DNA from: JAGQKC01 sp965223675
GTDB lineage: Bacteria > Nitrospirota > Nitrospiria > Nitrospirales > UBA8639
DNA length: 64,000 bases
Assembly (NCBI GenBank): GCA_965223675.1
Contig: OZ245013.1
Span: 3,658,001-3,722,000, forward strand
Reading direction: 5' to 3'
Shown here: one piece after another, positions 17,542 to 25,562 of the stretch
How the letters are laid out: every line of letters begins with the position of its first letter
Numbering within the stretch: position 1 is the first letter of the stretch
Notes under the pieces: model-generated
Databases searched by the model: none
What the model was told of the DNA's origin: nothing
What the model saw: the letters and a program-made list of their open reading frames with translations, nothing else
Made by a program: the position numbers and the translations under genes

Positions 17542-19257
17542 CTAGTCATTGGCATATGGCGGAAGTGTTGTCAGTCTCGTATCTTCAACTGGACCACCGA
17601 CTGTAAAGTGGTAGAGTGATTGATAGTTGGTATGTGGGTAAAATCCAAATACCCGATGCACAGGATCATCAAAGAAACACCCTATACCCGTTGATCGAAT
17701 GCCTGCTGCCTCAGCTTCCAAGTACAACACTTGACCAATCAAGCCAGTTTCCCAAAACAACCGTTTGTAGAACCAGGGCCCGTGCGTGTCGAGGGCCGAA
17801 TCGAATTCGGCGATCATGCCCAACGAAAAAGCGCTGTCTCCAGCGATTTCCTGCCAACAACTGACCTGCATGGCAATCTTCTGCGCATTCCCGTCTTCTA
17901 ATAGATACAAAGGGAGTTCTTCTGGGCAGTGTTCAGGTTTTGTCCATACAAATTGTTCATGCATGGCGGCTTTGAACTCAAGAAATTTCTTTTGTGATGG
18001 CTCTCGGATCAATATGTAGAGCCCTGATGGAATGCCCTCCACCCGATGCACAAAGAGTGCAAGATGAATCGCCGGATTCCAAGGAATGCTGTCCCAAGGC
18101 ATTGGACGCTGACTGGCTGGTCGTCCTCCGCGAGGCATAACACGGGTGAGCATGGTAAAAAAACGCTGTGCTGAAATGCTGGTCTGCCCATCGAAAGAAA
18201 CTGCACTCCGGCGCTGATGGATGATTTGACCAGCGGATAGTTTATTGGAATCAAATTTTTCCTCTTCTCTTTGTGGAGGAGGAATAAAGGAGATCGTTCG
18301 GACTTCCTGTGATGTTTTCCATGAGGCCTCCGCCACATCATCGATGATCTCCCATGGAATGGGATTGTCACGACTCAATCGATTCGCTTTTCCCTGCCAA
18401 GTGCCTTGGGCAAGATTTTTCACAGTTTGCGGATCGAGTGCCAGTGGCAGCTCTTGTGACTGTATGGCCTGCGCAGGCCATACGGCTGCAACAAGTTCTG
18501 GATATTCTTTTTCTGATTGTACAAAGTCATCTGCTCGATCCAGACCGAGAAACGTCGACAGCACGTCATCTGAAGTTCCTTCTAGAACGACCATATGCCA
18601 ACCAAAGGTAGCTGAGGCGATGCGGAGTGTGCCAATCGCATGGCCAACATCATGTTGACAATAGCGAAAGGCCCGTTCCCCATATTTCCAGGCTTCCCGC
18701 CAATGAATGGAACTGAGTCCGACAAAAAACGTTTGCTTCGGAAAATCCTTTGTTAGTTGCTTGATGACATCTTGAGAACATGACAATCGGTGTTCCAGTC
18801 CATGTTCTTTGGGAGCGTAGTGATAGAGGCCCGGTTCCAGCGTAACTCCTGGCATTTCATCAATAAGCAAATAGCCTTCTGTCGGATGAAGATTACCGCT
18901 GGATGGGTTACTTCGTAAGGCCCATCGATTTCCTCCATATTCTTTCCATGCAGTGATAGACAGCGCGTACTCAAAAAATCGAGAGAGACTGTTGATGCTT
19001 AATGGTTGCGAAGGAATGGCTTTGGGACGAAAAAGATCATCGTAGGCAGGAGAGGTGGGCTCCTCGTCCGGTTTCAGAAGAGGCAGGTGAGTTAAGGGAG
19101 CGCCTTCATATCGGCGAAACGGATTGGGCTGATTCGCCCAATCCATGTAGCCTAAGGACCGTGCGTATTGGTTGAAATCATGCTTGGTTTGCTCGTGGTA
19201 CTTTTTGACCCGCTCAATATTGTCTAAAGCCATATGATGGGGTGTGTCAGCTTCCAT
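17542..19257 (-). CDS. SagB/ThcOx-family double nitroreductase-fold oxidoreductase
   Basis: The 571-residue protein contains two tandem nitroreductase-like halves of the SagB/ThcOx family. The first half has FEYALSITAWKEYGGNRWALRSNPSSGNLHPTEGYL (about residues 91-127), the second GQIIHQRRSAVSFDGQTSISAQRFFTML (about 342-370) and the final EAAGIRSTGIGCFFDDPVH. Characterised SagB enzymes use FMN to oxidise azolines in ribosomal peptides, but this longer free-standing form also occurs without peptide clusters. No YcaO cyclodehydratase, precursor peptide or exporter is visible nearby, so the substrate is unknown. It is transcribed alone. Confidence 0.85.
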   Translation of the reverse strand: MEADTPHHMALDNIERVKKYHEQTKHDFNQYARSLGYMDWANQPNPFRRYEGAPLTHLPLLKPDEEPTSPAYDDLFRPKAIPSQPLSINSLSRFFEYALSITAWKEYGGNRWALRSNPSSGNLHPTEGYLLIDEMPGVTLEPGLYHYAPKEHGLEHRLSCSQDVIKQLTKDFPKQTFFVGLSSIHWREAWKYGERAFRYCQHDVGHAIGTLRIASATFGWHMVVLEGTSDDVLSTFLGLDRADDFVQSEKEYPELVAAVWPAQAIQSQELPLALDPQTVKNLAQGTWQGKANRLSRDNPIPWEIIDDVAEASWKTSQEVRTISFIPPPQREEEKFDSNKLSAGQIIHQRRSAVSFDGQTSISAQRFFTMLTRVMPRGGRPASQRPMPWDSIPWNPAIHLALFVHRVEGIPSGLYILIREPSQKKFLEFKAAMHEQFVWTKPEHCPEELPLYLLEDGNAQKIAMQVSCWQEIAGDSAFSLGMIAEFDSALDTHGPWFYKRLFWETGLIGQVLYLEAEAAGIRSTGIGCFFDDPVHRVFGFYPHTNYQSLYHFTVGGPVEDTRLTTLPPYAND

Positions 19258-19680
19258 AATCGTTCTGTGTTCGTCATGAGTCTTTGAGCTTGACGTGACA
19301 GGAAGATTTATCTACGGACAAATCGGTATTTATTGATTGTGCAAAATATCACAGTTTGTAAAGGATTCACGAGTGTATCTTGGGAGTTAGGCAGGAGCTA
19401 TTATAGATGACAGATCGAAGAGAGGTTGTGGCAAAGAAAAATTGACACGAAGGGAAAAGACTGAGACTGCCTCTATCTTAAAATCCAGCGGAGTGAAGGA
19501 TGCTTTGTCTTGTGTGATGAAACCCAACATCGTGCATATTCCGGATTACGTCTTAAACGCTGAAGCAATCATTCAGCTTGTGGTACGAGAGTTTAGCGTC
19601 AGAGCAAAGAGGCGACATGGAAGGGGAACATTCCACGATCCGTTCATCCTCACTCATTGTTAGAAAAAATAAACTTTGAA
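19258..19680. other. Intergenic region between divergent genes
   Basis: This stretch separates the SagB-like gene from the DUF4143 ATPase. A 73-codon frame at 19442-19663 starts with TTG, lacks a ribosome-binding site and matches nothing I know, so I do not call it. Confidence 0.5.
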
Positions 19681-19717
19681 CTATGCGAATCTTATATTTA
19701 ATGTTAGATTTGCATAG
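19681..19717 (+). promoter_or_regulatory. Inverted repeat abutting the ATPase start (probable operator)
   Basis: CTATGCGAATCT (19681-19692) and AGATTTGCATAG (19706-19717) form a 12-bp inverted repeat with one mismatch and a 13-base AT-rich spacer. The second arm ends at the base before the ATG. The position suggests control of translation or binding of a dimeric regulator; there is no room for a normal ribosome-binding site, so the mRNA may be leaderless. Confidence 0.6.
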
Positions 19718-20887
19718 ATGGTTAAGCGAAGACTAGAAGCAAAAATCCGAGAAGCCCTACAACGCAGCCCCTCTGTCGCACTGATGGGCCCTCGCCAAGT
19801 TGGGAAAACGACGCTAGCGCATACACTCGCCAAAAATCTTTCTTGTGTATATCTTGATCTTGAAGATCCGCTTGATCTGCAAAAAGTGAGGGATATCGCC
19901 GCATTTCATGCAGCCAATCGTGATCAACTGATCATTCTTGATGAGGTGCAACGTCTTCCCGAAGTGTTTGCCACTCTACGGGGGATTATCGATAAAGAGC
20001 GCCGACGTGGGAAAAAGGCTGGGCAATTCCTGTTCCTTGGATCGGCGTCGCTTGATTTGTTACAGCAATCCAGCGAGTCCCTTGCCGGACGTATTGCCTA
20101 TCTTGAACTCTATCCGCTAGACCTTCAGGAGATTAATGGAACGAAAGCCAATCGGGTACACCGGCTTTGGGTGCGAGGCGGGTTTCCCGAGAGTTTTTTA
20201 GCGAAATCGGATGCTCAGAGTGTTGAATGGCGATGGGATTTTATACGGACGTATTTAGAGAGGGATATTCCGCAATTGGGGCCTCGCATTCCTGCTGAAA
20301 CGCTTTCTCGCTTTTGGACGATGTTGGCTCATAATCAAGGGAACCTGTTAAATGCGGCGGCCCTGGCGAGAAATCTGGAAGTGGCCGGAGTGACGGTGGG
20401 ACGGTACCTGGACTTGCTGGTGGATCTGTTACTGATTCGGCGGCTCAAGCCGTGGACCTTCAATGTGAACAAACGGCTGGTGCGGTCTCCCAAAATTTAT
20501 GTGCGGGATTCAGGATTAACCCACGCACTTTTACATATAGCTTCGTTTAATGACTTACTGGGGCATCCCGTGGTGGGCGGGAGTTGGGAAGGGTTTGTGA
20601 TTGAAAATATTTTGTCTGTCGCCGGATCCCGTGTGCAGCCCTATTTTTATCGGTCCGCCGGGGGAGCGGAGATTGATTTAGTGCTTGAACTGTCCCCGAA
20701 AGAACGATGGGCGATTGAGATTAAACGCAGCTCGGTCCCCGGTCTGACAAAAGGATTTCACATCGCGTGCGAAGATATTCAACCTTCAAAGAAATTCGTC
20801 GTGTATGGTGGCCAAGAGAGCTTTGCCATGGAGAGAGGGATTCGGGCGATGGCATTACATGACATGATGACAGAAGTCGCAACATGA
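19718..20887 (+). CDS. DUF4143-type AAA ATPase
   Basis: The 389-residue protein has Walker A GPRQVGKTTL (residues 24-33), Walker B IILDEVQRL (about 71-79) and a sensor-type LGSASLDLL, followed by a winged-helix region and the C-terminal DUF4143 part with GGAEIDLVLEL and WAIEIKRS, a PD-(D/E)XK-like core (Asp, Glu, Lys). These ATPases are common next to toxin-antitoxin genes and mobile DNA, but their cellular role is not known. The gene is the first of the accessory island and stands alone, behind an inverted repeat that touches its start codon. Confidence 0.88.
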   Translation: MVKRRLEAKIREALQRSPSVALMGPRQVGKTTLAHTLAKNLSCVYLDLEDPLDLQKVRDIAAFHAANRDQLIILDEVQRLPEVFATLRGIIDKERRRGKKAGQFLFLGSASLDLLQQSSESLAGRIAYLELYPLDLQEINGTKANRVHRLWVRGGFPESFLAKSDAQSVEWRWDFIRTYLERDIPQLGPRIPAETLSRFWTMLAHNQGNLLNAAALARNLEVAGVTVGRYLDLLVDLLLIRRLKPWTFNVNKRLVRSPKIYVRDSGLTHALLHIASFNDLLGHPVVGGSWEGFVIENILSVAGSRVQPYFYRSAGGAEIDLVLELSPKERWAIEIKRSSVPGLTKGFHIACEDIQPSKKFVVYGGQESFAMERGIRAMALHDMMTEVAT

Positions 20888-21123
20888 GTTGCCTAAGATC
20901 GGCGTCCTTAAACTCATGACCATCATGATGAAAAAGGAGCGGATGAAATCTCTTGTCTGCGTTAGAAAATTCATCAGTCCCCTTTTTTTTGTCCTTTTTT
21001 GCTAAACCTGCCACACAAAAAATATCACGAGGATGAAGGGTAATTAAATCCATATAAGAACACAGCAAGCTTTTTCGCAGGCAAGGAGGGAGAGAATATT
21101 CTATCTATAGGGAAAGGAAGAAA

Positions 21124-21336
21124 TTAGTTCCCTGTAACAAGTTCAGCTTCCAGCGGATGATCTTTTCGAAAACGACTCACTCCCTGTACGCTAAATCCTA
21201 ACACGTGTCCTTGCTTATCAACACGTTCCATAACGGCATCGTGGGCAGTCGGGCGCATGAAACCCGGAGCATCCTTGAACTGGACCTCGAGAAAATCGCC
21301 TTCAGGATCGAACCAGACTTTCACTTTTTCGGCCAT
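21124..21336 (-). CDS. DUF2283 family small protein (antitoxin-like)
   Basis: The 70-residue protein has the pattern KVKVWFDPEGDFLEVQFKD...DAVMERVDKQGHVLGFSV typical of DUF2283. These proteins are usually found paired with a small nuclease-like or PIN-type partner. I chose ATG 21336, preceded by CAGGAGACAC, rather than the longer frame. It overlaps the end of the upstream gene by 16 bases, so the two are translated as a coupled pair. The antitoxin role is inferred from gene pairing. Confidence 0.8.
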   Translation of the reverse strand: MAEKVKVWFDPEGDFLEVQFKDAPGFMRPTAHDAVMERVDKQGHVLGFSVQGVSRFRKDHPLEAELVTGN

Positions 21337-21632
21337 ATTGTGTCTCCTGCTTTTAATTGATCGGTCAAATATGCGGTAATCACAAATGCATCTTCTGGAG
21401 GATACTTTACCACGACACATAAGAATTTCGCACCAACACGGGTCTGGGCATAGAATTCATAGAATAATTCCACCGTCTTGTCGGAACGCGAAACGCGAAC
21501 TTCTGAGGGAGATTGCAAGACATGCTCAATCTCACTCTCCATTCCAGCCATTTCCTGATGTTGCAAAATATGAGCGAGGCGCTCATCAGTCAGGCGAACA
21601 GATCGTCCAAAACAATCATTAATATTCTTCAT
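21321..21632 (-). CDS. PBECR-like putative nuclease, partner of DUF2283
   Basis: The 103-residue protein opens with FGRSVRLTDERLAHILQHQEM and continues SEIEHVLQSPSEVRVSRSD...VELFYEFYAQTRVGAKFLCVVVKY, a layout seen in small BECR-fold (barnase/EndoU/colicin E5-like) nucleases of phage and toxin-antitoxin systems. A conserved His (residue 21 or 25) could be catalytic. It is the first gene of a pair with the DUF2283 gene. Nuclease activity and toxicity are inferred. Confidence 0.7.
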   Translation of the reverse strand: MKNINDCFGRSVRLTDERLAHILQHQEMAGMESEIEHVLQSPSEVRVSRSDKTVELFYEFYAQTRVGAKFLCVVVKYPPEDAFVITAYLTDQLKAGDTIWPKK

Positions 21633-21714
21633 TGATCACCATTTTAAGCCACTGTCTGGAGTTATTGGAGGTACTTTTAAAACCTACAAGTATTTTCCTA
21701 GTACCTTTTGATGC

Positions 21715-21785
21715 CTCGAAACTCAGAGGCGGCATGTGCGCCGCTCTAAGCACGAAACAGCCACAGGGTTTATTGGCCATTATAT
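21715..21785 (+). repeat. Diverged direct repeat, copy 1 (pair with 23906-23977)
   Basis: About 71 bp starting CTCGAAACTCAGA and including CCACAGGGTTTATTGG recur, diverged but collinear, at 23906-23977. The two copies have the same orientation and bracket the block of small toxin-antitoxin-like genes. Confidence 0.68.
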
Positions 21786-21855
21786 AGATATCGTTGAACA
21801 TTGCGTCGCTTAGTCCAATAAAACTTTTGCATGTGCTCCTTGGGGATATCTATTG

Positions 21856-22173
21856 TTAAGGGAAGGGAATGGCAATGATCTCTCCGAGCTGGATTTCGGT
21901 GATGACTTCTCGAATAGCTGGATGTAAAGTCATGACTCATGGGACTTGATTAGTCGGAAGAAAAATAATGAAAAGCTTCGTGTCTTTTAGGTTTTGTTGA
22001 TATTGAAGCTGTTGATCAGCGGTGATAAAGACAGTGAATTGTTGTTCGGAGACCCTGAGCAGTGCTCCATTTTTCATCCCTGACCAACCCATATCTTGAA
22101 CTGTCGATACAGAATACTCGGCAAGAGAGGATTTGAGCACGCGTGGAACTGATTCGTCCAGAAGAATGGTCAA
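21856..22173 (-). pseudogene. DUF5615 PIN-like protein with an in-frame stop
   Basis: The frame starts MTILLDESVPRVLKSSL, carries the conserved first Asp (residue 6) and the ITADQQLQYQQNL core of DUF5615, then meets TGA after residue 78 (FLPTNQVP). The same frame continues past the stop for 26 codons (TLHPAIREVITEIQLGEII) to TAA at 21856, exactly where the family's usual C-terminal helix belongs. Total length with the tail (105 codons) matches intact members. This is best read as a nonsense mutation of a PIN-like toxin; a shortened product might still fold. It overlaps the DUF433 gene by four bases. Confidence 0.8.
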
Positions 22174-22415
22174 GAGGAACGGGCAAGTTTTAAAAGAGTG
22201 GACTTAGAAAATTCCAAGACCTCTAGGGCTTGGTCTCTTTCGACAGAGGGAAAGTTCTCAAGAAAGGCATTCAGCGTCAGTCCAGCTTCTAAGTTATCGA
22301 TGAGCGCATCAACAGGAACTCGTGTGCCACGAAATACTGGAGTACCACTGAGCACTTCAGGATCAATGGAGATCGGTAATCGACTGAGTTCTTGTTCTGG
22401 AATGACGAGGTTCAT
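22170..22415 (-). CDS. DUF433 family antitoxin
   Basis: The 81-residue protein contains ISIDPEVLSGTPVFRGTRVPVDALIDNLEAGLTLNAFLENFP, the hallmark of DUF433, a helix-turn-helix fold of the VapB type. It is normally the antitoxin of a DUF5615 PIN-like partner, and that gene follows with a four-base overlap. The ATG at 22415 is preferred to an upstream TTG. Since the toxin gene has a stop in it, the antitoxin may now be released from its partner. Confidence 0.85.
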   Translation of the reverse strand: MNLVIPEQELSRLPISIDPEVLSGTPVFRGTRVPVDALIDNLEAGLTLNAFLENFPSVERDQALEVLEFSKSTLLKLARSS

Positions 22416-22762
22416 AACTAAGCCCAAGATGTAAAGTAATCGAGATTAGTATATCGTAAAGTACGATTCGGGTCTATCGTGATGGTCTGCAGAGACGACA
22501 CGTTCTCCTCAATCGTCAATAGGCCATAACCCATTCTGGTCCTCCCTTGAGCTATTGGCAGGTCTTTATAAATTAGGCTGGCCAGTAAATGCGGGTGGGC
22601 GGGAGCAGGGCTCGGGCTTCAGGGTCCATTTTTTCATAGTGGTCATTGATCGTGGTCGGTTTGTGAGAAGAAAAAGGTCCTAAAAGACGATGCCTATCAG
22701 AAGAACGAGAGAGGAAAGGGGAGGTCCAGAAACGAGGCGCTTGATAAATACTGGGATAGGTC

Positions 22763-22993
22763 TTATTGAAAAGCAAAGACATCCATCTGAACTGATTTCG
22801 TCGGCGTGGCTTCACCGTGAACCATTCGTCTAACTCTTTCTGTGGTCTCGCGACTAAAAACGGGTTCACCGCAGTGAGTACACACTGTGGCCGGAACATT
22901 TTCAACCCGGACTGCTCGACCTTCAATATCAAAAACTTCGTGAACGTGTTTTGTCCGTCCTTCAGTCTTTCCACACACATGACACCGAAACAT
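22763..22993 (-). CDS. YgiT/MqsA-type zinc-finger antitoxin-like protein
   Basis: The 76-residue protein has two CxxC pairs (CHVCG at residues 4-8 and CTHCGEPVFS near 37) that form the YgiT-type zinc-binding domain of MqsA, followed by a short helical tail. It lacks the C-terminal HTH of full MqsA. It follows the DUF4258 gene by two bases on the same strand, the common arrangement of DUF4258 (toxin-like) and YgiT (antitoxin-like) pairs. Regulation of its own promoter is doubtful without the HTH. Confidence 0.83.
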   Translation of the reverse strand: MFRCHVCGKTEGRTKHVHEVFDIEGRAVRVENVPATVCTHCGEPVFSRETTERVRRMVHGEATPTKSVQMDVFAFQ

Positions 22994-22995
22994 GC

Positions 22996-23304
22996 TTACC
23001 TCCGTTTTGTAAAATCATACCATTCATCTGGATCAGGTTCATAGATGGTGATGATCTTTAAGAATTCGGAATCTGCGTAAGAAACTTGAATGTGCAAGGG
23101 CCTTCTCGATTGTGTGAATCCTAGAAGAAGACAACTTGGCGTATACTTGTCATCAGGATAATCTTCAATCAGTTCAGCATCTTGCCCAACCTGTCGGATC
23201 TCCAGATCGCTAATGTTTCGTTCAACGGCTCGTTTGAAGGCATGGTGGCTAAACTCAAATTGTCCGTCAGCAAGCTGCTGGCGAATGTCATCTAAGCTTT
23301 TCAT
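22996..23304 (-). CDS. DUF4258 family toxin-like protein
   Basis: This 102-residue protein contains FEFSHHAFKRAVERNISDLEIRQV and a beta-rich C-terminus (LHIQVSYADSEFLKIITIYEPDPDEW), the features of DUF4258, related in fold to RelE/MqsR-like RNases. The SHHA histidines near residue 19 are candidates for catalysis. It is the first gene of a pair with the YgiT-type protein. Confidence 0.85.
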   Translation of the reverse strand: MKSLDDIRQQLADGQFEFSHHAFKRAVERNISDLEIRQVGQDAELIEDYPDDKYTPSCLLLGFTQSRRPLHIQVSYADSEFLKIITIYEPDPDEWYDFTKRR

Positions 23305-23427
23305 GAAATGAAGGATATCAAATTAGAGCAACCAGAAAATCATTGTACGAAAGTGTCATAAAAGATAAGGATTCAGTTGTCATCTTTATGAATTTTCTCA
23401 AAAAATGATCGATCTGACTGGCCGCGG

Positions 23428-23625
23428 CTAATGGTTGTGTGTTGGTCGAACCTGAGACGCCAGCAGAGTCGCGACGGCTACCGTCTCACCATCCAACGTC
23501 GTAAACTCTACTTCGTAGCCTTTACCTTCTTGATGAACCAGCACGACGGTTCCAATGTCACCTCTCTGAAGCCCGCGTTCGGGAATATCGCTTTCCAAAA
23601 TGACATCTTCTAATTCCTGAATCAT
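23428..23625 (-). CDS. DUF4926 domain protein
   Basis: The 65-residue protein (MIQELEDVILESDIPERGLQRGDIGTVVL...) is a typical DUF4926 small SH3-like barrel, which usually pairs with a DUF6883 gene. The start at 23625 is supported by CGGAGGGG just upstream. Here the upstream partner has lost its C-terminal two-thirds and is fused in frame to this gene. Confidence 0.8.
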   Translation of the reverse strand: MIQELEDVILESDIPERGLQRGDIGTVVLVHQEGKGYEVEFTTLDGETVAVATLLASQVRPTHNH

Positions 23626-23754
23626 GGGCCCCTCCGTTTTAAATGTGGAGAAAAACCTTGCCTTCCCTCTTCCAGCTCTATGGGTCGAAGAGAGTAGATA
23701 CTTCACGACCTTGGGTTTAGAAATTTCTAAGCGGTCCGCATGCGGCAGTTTCAT
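23626..23754 (-). pseudogene. Truncated DUF6883-type gene fused to DUF4926
   Basis: The frame reads MKLPHADRLEISKPKVVKYLL and GRGKARFFSTF, the start of DUF6883 proteins, which are normally about 110 residues. After 38 residues the sequence passes through the ribosome-binding site of the next gene and enters DUF4926 without a stop. An internal deletion that preserved frame explains this; the result could be a 108-residue fusion or a dead remnant. Confidence 0.65.
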
Positions 23755-23905
23755 GTTATCCCTAATTCAGGAATAGGACTCCTCTAAAAGACAAGCCGAA
23801 GAGTTTATTTTAAGCTTCTTGCAAACAACACTAAACAATCGCGTCTCGATTCTCAAACTTTGTCCAATCTGTAGCGCCCCATCCTATGCCAACAACACTT
23901 TTTTC

Positions 23906-23977
23906 TCGAAATTCAGACGCTGCATGCGCACCTCTTTCCGCGCGAACCATCCACAAGGGTTCCTAGGTTGTTATGAA
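23906..23977 (+). repeat. Diverged direct repeat, copy 2 (pair with 21715-21785)
   Basis: This copy begins CTCGAAATTCAGACG and includes CCACAAGGGTTCCTAGG, matching copy 1 along its length with scattered substitutions. A translated frame across it (HPQGFLGCYEASDP) is not a gene. Confidence 0.68.
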
Positions 23978-24008
23978 GCAAGTGATCCGTGTTGGGCCAT
24001 TGACACAG

Positions 24009-24053
24009 TTAGCCCTTAAAGGCTTTGTCGAGGATAGAGAGACGAGGTGATGC
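24009..24053 (-). pseudogene. Relic of an hsdS 3' end beyond the Kiwa genes
   Basis: On the reverse strand the 14 codons before TAA read ASPRLSILDKAFKG. The end of the intact hsdS at 25563 reads ALLPSILDKAFKGEL, a typical C-terminus of type I specificity subunits. Nothing of the rest of hsdS precedes the relic; kwaB lies there instead. Confidence 0.62.
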
Positions 24054-24073
24054 ACGGAAAATTTTACTCAATG

Positions 24074-25048
24074 TTATAATTTACGCTTTGAATTCGCTTC
24101 ATATGTATTTCCTGTCATTACTGACTCAAGATAGTCGTCATCAAGCAAACGGAGGATTGCCCAACGATCGGACTTGTCGAAGTGGAGTTTCTCGCCTTGG
24201 CCTTTTCCCACAGTCTTTATTGGAAGTTTGTACCGTTTAATGACTTTCTTAAGGTCTTTCATTTTTACTCTCTTCAGGTAAGGTTTCGAAGCAATATTTT
24301 TGAGCTTGGCCACCTTTTGTAGATGTCCTTCGCAGGCTTGCTCAAAATCATCAAAGTTATCAATCGGAATTTTCTCTTTGATGATTTGAAGTGTGTCTTT
24401 GGCAGTCTTTAGTAATAATTTGTAAAACTGGAAAATCCTCTGAAAATTATCCTTTTTAAAAATAAAAAGTTCATTTCCACGGCATATACAGTCAATATGT
24501 TGATCAAAAAGAAATAGGCGATCTGTAAACCGGTCGTAATGGCCTTGCTTCAGGACCACAGCTAAAAGGCGTGTGCGGGTTAACTCCCGTTTTTGGCTAT
24601 AAGTACGAAAACAATATACCGGATTTCCTGACTCGGGACGTAAAACAATTACGTAAAAACGCAAGGACGATAGAAACTTTTCCTCTGCCAAGAAACCATC
24701 AAGAGCAGTTATGTCTGAAAGTCCACTGATCTGAACCTTTATCGCCTCATGTTCGGATATTTGGAGAATTTCTACTTCATGTAGGTCTAGCTTTGTCCCT
24801 GGGTCGTAGGGGTGCAAAACAAGGTCTCCTTTCTCTAGCTCCTTTTTGTGTTTAGTGAGAACCTTCTCGACAATCTGCTGAAATTCCCCTGCGACTTCTT
24901 GCGTGATTGTTATCCGCTGAAAGTCTGGGGAGTCAGCGTCCCGGCTTACACCTGCCATACAGACTTGGACTTCGCAGTTCCCTAAATCTAAATCCATGAT
25001 TTCTTCAAGAGTTTTCATGTCGGGACTGCCTAAGTTTGCTGGTGTCAT
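24074..25048 (-). CDS. kwaB: Kiwa anti-phage protein KwaB (DUF4868)
   Basis: The 324-residue cytoplasmic protein shows the DUF4868 pattern: YDPGTKLDLHEVEIL, FYVIVLRPESGNPVYCFRTYS, DRLFLFDQHIDCICRGNELFIFKKDNFQRIFQF and a Lys-rich C-terminus (about residues 240-320). In the Kiwa system KwaB works with the membrane protein KwaA to block phage infection. The ATG overlaps the kwaA stop (ATGA), and an internal ATG (MKTLEE) is an alternative. The gene ends the defence block; an hsdS relic follows. Confidence 0.8.
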   Translation of the reverse strand: MTPANLGSPDMKTLEEIMDLDLGNCEVQVCMAGVSRDADSPDFQRITITQEVAGEFQQIVEKVLTKHKKELEKGDLVLHPYDPGTKLDLHEVEILQISEHEAIKVQISGLSDITALDGFLAEEKFLSSLRFYVIVLRPESGNPVYCFRTYSQKRELTRTRLLAVVLKQGHYDRFTDRLFLFDQHIDCICRGNELFIFKKDNFQRIFQFYKLLLKTAKDTLQIIKEKIPIDNFDDFEQACEGHLQKVAKLKNIASKPYLKRVKMKDLKKVIKRYKLPIKTVGKGQGEKLHFDKSDRWAILRLLDDDYLESVMTGNTYEANSKRKL

Positions 25049-25557
25049 AGAATGACCTCCAAAAGAATATCGTCTGCGACCTTAACCGCAGAAAGTGTTC
25101 GCCCGCGACGAACTCGACCCCGTGCAATGATGGAGTAGATGTCACCATTTTTAAGTTCGATTTCATAGATATGAAATCCTAGAAGGTTTAGCATTGGATT
25201 TATATGGATCATGTCAGAACAAACGTAAAGAATGCCTAAGACAACAAAAACTATCCCCAAGCCTATACTCTGCTCAACGGTGCTAAACGGTACAGCAAGA
25301 AAAGGAAGAAGGTAGGTCACAATATAGCTCATGGCCTCACCGTCACGACGGCGTACGGCGGCAACTTCAATGCTAAGCGGATTTAGTTTTTGAACTGTGA
25401 AAAGATAAAGACTGACTCCAGCAAGGCCAAGGATTCCAAGAACCAAAATAGTTGCTGCAATAATGAGATTTTTCTCAAACATCAAAATAAAAATAATAAG
25501 TGTGAGTGGAAAGTAAGAACTTAGAAATAAAAGTAGACGAATAAGTAGACTAGGCAT
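25045..25557 (-). CDS. kwaA: Kiwa anti-phage membrane protein KwaA
   Basis: The 170-residue protein has four predicted membrane helices (about 7-25, 29-50, 80-98 and 104-122) and a C-terminal cytoplasmic tail (IYEIELKNGDIYSIIARGRVRR). Size, four-helix layout and coupling to a DUF4868 gene identify it as KwaA, which senses phage attack at the inner membrane in the Kiwa system. I chose ATG 25557; AAGGAGAAC lies about 11 bases before it, inside the end of hsdS. It follows hsdS by five bases, so the pair is transcribed with the restriction genes. Confidence 0.78.
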   Translation of the reverse strand: MPSLLIRLLLFLSSYFPLTLIIFILMFEKNLIIAATILVLGILGLAGVSLYLFTVQKLNPLSIEVAAVRRRDGEAMSYIVTYLLPFLAVPFSTVEQSIGLGIVFVVLGILYVCSDMIHINPMLNLLGFHIYEIELKNGDIYSIIARGRVRRGRTLSAVKVADDILLEVIL

Positions 25558-25562
25558 TTTGG

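Noticed and set aside
19442..19663. 73-codon forward frame before the DUF4143 ATPase
   Set aside because: TTG start without a ribosome-binding site and no recognisable domain.
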